DNA of 64,000 bases from Candidatus Ruthia sp. Plio_17_S18 (GTDB taxonomy: Bacteria > Pseudomonadota > Gammaproteobacteria > PS1 > Pseudothioglobaceae). This document shows, piece after piece, positions 59,963 through 64,000 of the stretch. How positions within the stretch are numbered: the stretch's first letter is position 1; each line of letters begins with the position of its first letter. Location: contig CP072538.1 in NCBI GenBank assembly GCA_021730105.1, forward strand, positions 372,001 through 436,000, read 5' to 3'. The translations under genes and the position numbers were made by a program. Under the pieces are notes generated by a model. The model saw only the letters and a program-made list of their open reading frames with translations, had not been told where the DNA came from and did no database searches.

Positions 59963-60763
59963 TTGCGTATTCGTTAATTTTGCCTTTAACTATTACGCAT
60001 AGTTCAGTGTTTTTGCCCAGCCTATTTTTTAAAGGTTTGTCCCTAGTATGGTCATAGGCGCCTTGGCGCTGCACCTCAATAAATTCAGCTCTTTGACAGT
60101 GCGCTCTATTAAACCAGGTTCCCTGGCATTATTGTTGCCCTAATAAAATCTGCGCCTACTAAATAGGCGTGAGATAAATCAGCCTTAGTAAAACTACTTT
60201 TTTTTGCGAAACTTTGAGCATATAAGCTTTTTTCTTTTGCAAATAAAAGATTAATTGTGGTTTGTATTTCATTTGATGGACGGTCTTTGTGTTGTGCTGA
60301 TAGGTATATTCATCTTGTTCATTTTTTTACTGTGTTTTTGATCGAATATGTGAGCATAAGATTTGTGCAATTTGTGAGCGATATTTTTCCTTATCCATTG
60401 ACAACTCATGTAATGCATAAATTGCCCCTGTGCGTGCTGCAGTTCTGCTCGCTGTTCAATTTGTTTTTTTAGACGTATAGAAAACAAAATTAAACCAATA
60501 ATTGCGATTACGCCTGCACCAACATTGCTTAGTTTTATTTCTTTGTCTGAATTAAGTATCCAATGGTAAATATCAGGAATTAAAGAATAAGCATAATAGC
60601 CAATAACCCAGCCAAGTGATAATCCAATGATATAAAAAGGAATATGATAACTTCGATTGTAGCATTTTATGTGGTTTTTGCTTGTCTTTATTAGGTTTTT
60701 TATTTTGATTTATAGGGCTATATCTTGTAGCCAGCTTTCAAGTTTAGAAAATTGATTTTTCAT
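59910..60763 (-). pseudogene. Two-span membrane protein with pentapeptide repeats, decayed
   Basis: Start ATG 60763 has a good ribosome site (AAAGGTGATGTGCAG). Pieces: MKNQFSKLESWLQDIAL and a stop; YHIPFYIIGLSLGWVIGYYA (membrane span 1); NVGAGVIAIIGLILFSIRLK (span 2); QIEQRAELQHAQGQF; then in another frame AIYALHELSMDKEKYRSQIA QILCSHIRSK; FTKADLSHAYLVGADFIRAT (pentapeptide A-D/N-L-x-x units); and after a shift RAEFIEVQRQGAYDHTRDKP to a stop at 59910. The span-span-'IYAL'-pentapeptide order is a known pattern of uncharacterised membrane proteins. At least four breaks. Confidence 0.68.
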
Positions 60764-60796
60764 CTGCACATCACCTTTATATTGCAAAAAACTACT

Positions 60797-61537
60797 TTAG
60801 AACTGCGCCATCACCTCATCATCAATATCAGCATTGTGATAGACCTCTTGGGTGTCATCTAAATCTTCTAAGCGGTCAACGAGTTTCATGAATTTTTCTG
60901 CATCACCCAAATTAAGTGCAACACGGTTGGCAGGTTCCATTGTTACTTCAGCGTGGCTTGGCTTGAGTCCTGCACTTGTGAGTGCATCTTTAACTATGAA
61001 AAAATCTTCAGGTGTGGTAATCACATCGATAGAGCCGTCGTCATTGGTGATGATGTCTTGTGCGCCTGCATCAAGTGCAACTTCCATGATTTGGTCTTCA
61101 TCACCCGCATCAAAGCTAATAAAACCTTGCTTAGTAAACAGATAAGATACTGAGCCATCTGTGCCTAAATTACCGCCGTGTTTTGAAAAAGCGTGGCGTA
61201 CGTCAGATACTGTGCGATTACGATTATCACTCAAACAATCAACCATAATAGCAGTACCACCTAAGCCGTAACCTTCATAACGGATTTCTTCATAATTATC
61301 TCCATCAAGATCGCCACTGCCACGTTTGACGGCATTTTTTATAGTGTCGCGTTTCATGTTTGCTGCCAAAGCTTTGTCAATCACCATTCTAAGAGAGGGG
61401 TTGTTTTCAATCACACCACCACCTGTTTTGGCAGCTATGACGATTTCTTTAATTAGTTTGGTGAATATTTTACCACGCTTGGCATCTTGCGCACCTTTTC
61501 GGTGTTGAATATTGTGCCATTTACTATGTCCTGCCAT
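60797..61537 (-). CDS. yebC: YebC/PmpR (TACO1) family protein
   Basis: 246 residues, complete. [40 protein letters not shown] and [20 protein letters not shown] are diagnostic. The family has been described as transcriptional regulators and, more recently, as ribosome-associated factors that relieve stalling at proline runs; TACO1 is the mitochondrial form. It often lies in an aspS-yebC-ruvC context; here aspS is on the same strand some 1.5 kb upstream, with nadA and two small ORFs between, and ruvC is not present. Confidence 0.95.
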   Translation of the reverse strand: MAGHSKWHNIQHRKGAQDAKRGKIFTKLIKEIVIAAKTGGGVIENNPSLRMVIDKALAANMKRDTIKNAVKRGSGDLDGDNYEEIRYEGYGLGGTAIMVDCLSDNRNRTVSDVRHAFSKHGGNLGTDGSVSYLFTKQGFISFDAGDEDQIMEVALDAGAQDIITNDDGSIDVITTPEDFFIVKDALTSAGLKPSHAEVTMEPANRVALNLGDAEKFMKLVDRLEDLDDTQEVYHNADIDDEVMAQF

Positions 61538-61574
61538 AATGATACTCCGTTAGTGTTGGTATAAATTTTACCTT

Positions 61575-62516
61575 TTATGCGGTAAAGTCAAGTAATTTTT
61601 GAATTGCATTTTTTGCTTTTTTTCGAATATCGGTATTAATAAATATTTCGTTATTACCTGTTTTTAAGGTACTCAAACAATTTTCCAGTGTGTTCATTGA
61701 CATCCACTCACAATGTGCACATGATTCACAATCTGCACCTTCACCCATGGTGGGGGCTTCTATTAATTTTTTATTGGGGGCAACTTCATGCATTTTATGA
61801 AAAATGCCATTATCAGTTGCAATGATAAAAGTTTGTTCCTTTCTGTTTTTGACTGCATTAATCAGTGCAGTGGTTGAACCGACTACATCTGCCAAAGCAA
61901 CCACCTCTTGTGGCGATTCTGGATGAACTAAAACAGCAGCCTCAGGGTGTAATACTTTTAAGACTTTTAGCGCATCTGCTTTAAAACGTTCATGCACCAC
62001 GCAAGCACCTTGCCACAAGAGCATATCAGCATTTGTTTGGGTTTGCACGTAGTGCCCTAGGTGCTTATCAGGTGCCCATAAGATTTTTTTGCCATTGTCT
62101 TTAAGGTGTTTAACGACATTAAGTGCACTACCTGAGGTAACAACCCAATCAGCACGTGCTTTGACTTGTGCTGAGGTATTTGCATAAACCACCACAGTTC
62201 TATCGGGGTACTGGTCACAAAATGTTGAGAATTGATCAATCGGACAGTATTCATCAAGTGAGCAAGTTGCATGAGTGTCTAGGACTAATACTCTTTTTTC
62301 AGGCGAGAGAATTTTGGCAGTTTCTCCCATAAATTTAACCCCTGCAACAATAATAGTATCTACATCACAGTTTTGACCAAAGCGTGCCATTTCTAATGAG
62401 TCAGATACGATACCACCCGTTGTTTCTGCCAAGATTTGCAATTTAGCCTCTACATAATAGTGCGCAACTAAAACTGCATTTTTTTGTTTTAACAACTGTT
62501 TAATTTTTCCAATCAT
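61575..62516 (-). CDS. nadA: Quinolinate synthase A
   Basis: 4Fe-4S enzyme that condenses iminoaspartate with dihydroxyacetone phosphate to quinolinate for NAD synthesis. 313 residues. Triplicated fold with cluster cysteines in ATCSLDEYC and [13 protein letters not shown], and [18 protein letters not shown] and [11 protein letters not shown]-like [15 protein letters not shown] blocks. The visible cysteines are sufficient for the three-Cys site. nadB is not in the window. Confidence 0.96.
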   Translation of the reverse strand: MIGKIKQLLKQKNAVLVAHYYVEAKLQILAETTGGIVSDSLEMARFGQNCDVDTIIVAGVKFMGETAKILSPEKRVLVLDTHATCSLDEYCPIDQFSTFCDQYPDRTVVVYANTSAQVKARADWVVTSGSALNVVKHLKDNGKKILWAPDKHLGHYVQTQTNADMLLWQGACVVHERFKADALKVLKVLHPEAAVLVHPESPQEVVALADVVGSTTALINAVKNRKEQTFIIATDNGIFHKMHEVAPNKKLIEAPTMGEGADCESCAHCEWMSMNTLENCLSTLKTGNNEIFINTDIRKKAKNAIQKLLDFTA

Positions 62517-62525
62517 TTTTTTAAA

Positions 62526-62702
62526 TTAGTATTGGCAAGTGTAGCTATTAGTATTAAAAAAATTAAAAATGGTTATCACTAACATATAAGTTTTATTGTC
62601 AGCTAAAAATATAACTATTGAATTAATACCAACAGCATTTCTTTTTGCATACCTTTGTAAATATTTTTGGTTTTCAATAGAGTTCAATACTTCAATTTTC
62701 AT
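62526..62702 (-). CDS. Small hydrophobic ORF overlapping the next upstream ORF
   Basis: 58 residues from ATG 62702: a polar start (MKIEVLNSIENQKYLQRYAK) and one likely membrane helix (INSIVIFLADNKTYMLVITI FNFF). It overlaps the stop of the 62692-63033 ORF by 11 nt, as in translational coupling. No family recognised. Could also be the frameshifted tail of that ORF. Confidence 0.35.
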   Translation of the reverse strand: MKIEVLNSIENQKYLQRYAKRNAVGINSIVIFLADNKTYMLVITIFNFFNTNSYTCQY

Positions 62703-63033
62703 ATCTTGATAAGGTTTTTCTAGTTAGATATTGATAATCAGTACTGTTATTACTCACCCTAAATAAAGTTTTAAAAAGAAACAAAGAACGCTGGCAATAA
62801 AATTCTTGATGCTGAATTTTTTCAAGACACGTATTTAAATATTGCAATGTGTGATTTGTTTGATTGAAATAGGCTTGTGTTTTGCTGTCGATAATTTCAT
62901 TGTCATGATCTATATGGAATTTTGCGTATAACGAAACAAGTGTTATCAATATGAACATAACCATACCAAAAGAAGCGATAGATAGGATTCTATTTCGTTC
63001 ATTTTGAAGAATTTTTTGCAATACTAAAAACAC
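62692..63033 (-). CDS. Hypothetical single-span membrane protein after aspS
   Basis: 113 residues: cytoplasmic N-terminus (LQKILQNERNRIL), one membrane helix (SIASFGMVMFILITLVSLYA, about 18-37), then a periplasmic-type polar region with two Cys (YLNTCLEKIQHQEFYCQRSL). It starts 4 nt after the aspS stop, so it is probably co-transcribed with aspS. No family recognised. Confidence 0.5.
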   Translation of the reverse strand: MFLVLQKILQNERNRILSIASFGMVMFILITLVSLYAKFHIDHDNEIIDSKTQAYFNQTNHTLQYLNTCLEKIQHQEFYCQRSLFLFKTLFRVSNNSTDYQYLTRKTLSRYEN

Positions 63034-63037
63034 AATC

Positions 63038-64000
63038 TTATTGCTTAGTACTTTTCCTAAGTTCGATATTTAACTCTCTTAGAGATTTTTTAGGCACACT
63101 AGCAGGTGCGTCGGTTAAAAGGCAAGCAGCAGTTTGAGTTTTAGGAAAGGCAATAACATCACGAATAGAATCTGCACCTGTCATAATCATTACCAAGCGG
63201 TCAAGACCAAATGCCATGCCACCATGAGGTGGACATCCATATTCTAGTGCATTCAGTAAAAAGCCAAATTTATCTTGCGCCTCTTGGTCGGAGATGCTTA
63301 GTAGTTTTAGGACGGTTTTTTGCATGTCAACTTGATGAATACGAATAGAGCCACCACCCACCTCAGAGCTATTAATGACTAAGTCATAAGCTTTAGATAG
63401 GGCGGTTGTGGCAGTTTTTTCTAAGGTTTTAACGTCAACACTAGGGGCAGTGAATGGGTGATGGATTGCATTCAATGAGCCGTCGTCACTTGCTTCAAAC
63501 ATTGGAAAATCAACCACCCATACGGCTGCCCATTGTTTGTCAAATAAGTCTAAATCTTTGGCAAGTTGTTCGCGTAAATTACCCAAAGCTTCATTAACAA
63601 TTTTGCTTTTATCAGCGCCAAAGAAAATGATATCCCCTGTTTTTGCATCGGTCATTTCGATAACTTTAGCGATTACTTCATCACCTAAGAATTTTAAAAT
63701 AGGGGAGGCTGGGCCATCCTCAGTAAGTTTGATATAAGCCAAGCCTTTTGCACCATAAATACTCACGTATTTTGTGTATTTATCAATATTTTTACGACTA
63801 ATACTAGCGCCACCTGGCACTTTTAAAGCAGCAACACGAGAGTTATCATTGTTAGCAGGACCTGAAAATACTTTAAAATCAACATCTTGCATTAGCTTAT
63901 CCATGCTGACTATTTGCATTGAAATGCGCATATCTGGGCGGTCTAGACCGTATTTTTCCATAGCATCTGCATAAGTAATGGTGGGAAAATTACCACCCAA
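63038..64000 (-). CDS. aspS: Aspartyl-tRNA synthetase, 5' end outside window
   Basis: C-terminal 320 residues of a bacterial-type AspRS (about 590 in full). The frame is open to the window edge and begins inside the catalytic domain ([22 protein letters not shown]), followed by the GAD insertion domain (about residues 30-160 of the visible part), then [33 protein letters not shown] and class II motif 3 [21 protein letters not shown]. The end [14 protein letters not shown] is the usual C-terminus. Whether it is the discriminating or non-discriminating form cannot be told; gatAB in the window would fit either. Confidence 0.97.
   Translation of the reverse strand: MGGNFPTITYADAMEKYGLDRPDMRISMQIVSMDKLMQDVDFKVFSGPANNDNSRVAALKVPGGASISRKNIDKYTKYVSIYGAKGLAYIKLTEDGPASPILKFLGDEVIAKVIEMTDAKTGDIIFFGADKSKIVNEALGNLREQLAKDLDLFDKQWAAVWVVDFPMFEASDDGSLNAIHHPFTAPSVDVKTLEKTATTALSKAYDLVINSSEVGGGSIRIHQVDMQKTVLKLLSISDQEAQDKFGFLLNALEYGCPPHGGMAFGLDRLVMIMTGADSIRDVIAFPKTQTAACLLTDAPASVPKKSLRELNIELRKSTKQ

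Noticed and set aside
15627-60763. All frameshifts as sequencing errors
   Set aside because: The breaks cluster in about fourteen dispensable loci and are joined by large deletions and lost active-site residues; the long housekeeping genes between them are clean. A few single shifts (52821 methyltransferase, 42318 ORF) could still be errors.

Overview
The window reads as a piece of a small, AT-rich gammaproteobacterial chromosome. Core proteins (GatB, ProS, DnaK, RlmN, SmpB, PurL, AspS) are of ordinary gammaproteobacterial type. The closest general fit I can name from memory is the SUP05/Thioglobaceae group of sulfur-oxidising bacteria and their bivalve symbionts. That placement is inference from gene content, base composition and the amount of gene decay; no sulfur or carbon-fixation gene lies in the window. 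No transposase, phage gene, CRISPR array, rRNA or tRNA was seen.

Layout. 1-7.3 kb: gatA (5' cut by the window), gatB, selO, a convergent M50 membrane protease, proS, psd. 7.3-15.6 kb, minus strand: rnd-ppa-rsmD-coaD, then dnaK behind a good sigma-32-type promoter, a terminator, dnaJ, eno and a CorB/HlyC-like membrane protein. 15.7-19.2 kb: a fossil mannitol operon (mtlE, mtlF, mtlD, mtlR, mtlZ), broken by stops, frameshifts and two fusion-forming deletions. 19.2-20.8 kb: hairpins, a porin and its control region. 20.8-26.4 kb: ntrY, an ntrX without its AAA+ domain, trkA, trkH. 26.4-32 kb: dinG, ispB, rlmE and divergent typA. 32-37.3 kb: a 5-kb decay zone (XRE regulator, small ORFs, a YyaL/DsbD-N fusion, a lipoprotein and an M4 metalloprotease). 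37.3-42.2 kb: ruvA-leuD-leuC, then divergent asnO and rnhA. 42.2-45.1 kb: small secreted ORFs, a DUF3530 protein, dead DUF455 and rluE genes, ratA. 45.1-52.8 kb: smpB, hupB, ndk, rlmN, a small membrane ORF, ispG, then DUF2062, dxs and trhP on the minus strand. 52.8-55.9 kb: a frameshifted methyltransferase, grxD, a dead MNT-HEPN gene, ygjP and a dead small ORF. 55.9-64 kb, minus strand: purL, a dead pentapeptide-repeat gene, yebC, nadA, two small ORFs and the 3' part of aspS.

The genome is in mid-course erosion. Housekeeping genes (translation, chaperones, isoprenoid, purine, NAD and leucine synthesis, K+ uptake) are intact and tightly packed, often with 1-17 nt overlaps. About fourteen dispensable loci (sugar uptake, secreted enzymes, toxin-like or regulatory genes, some RNA modification) are riddled with indels and stops but still readable. 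I see no convincing new defence or mobile system. The most interesting points are the fossil mannitol operon with its fusion deletions, the AAA+-less NtrX, a His replacing the Asn of the TypA G4 motif, the interleaved lipoprotein/M4 protease relic, and the overlapping divergent start codons of ratA and smpB.
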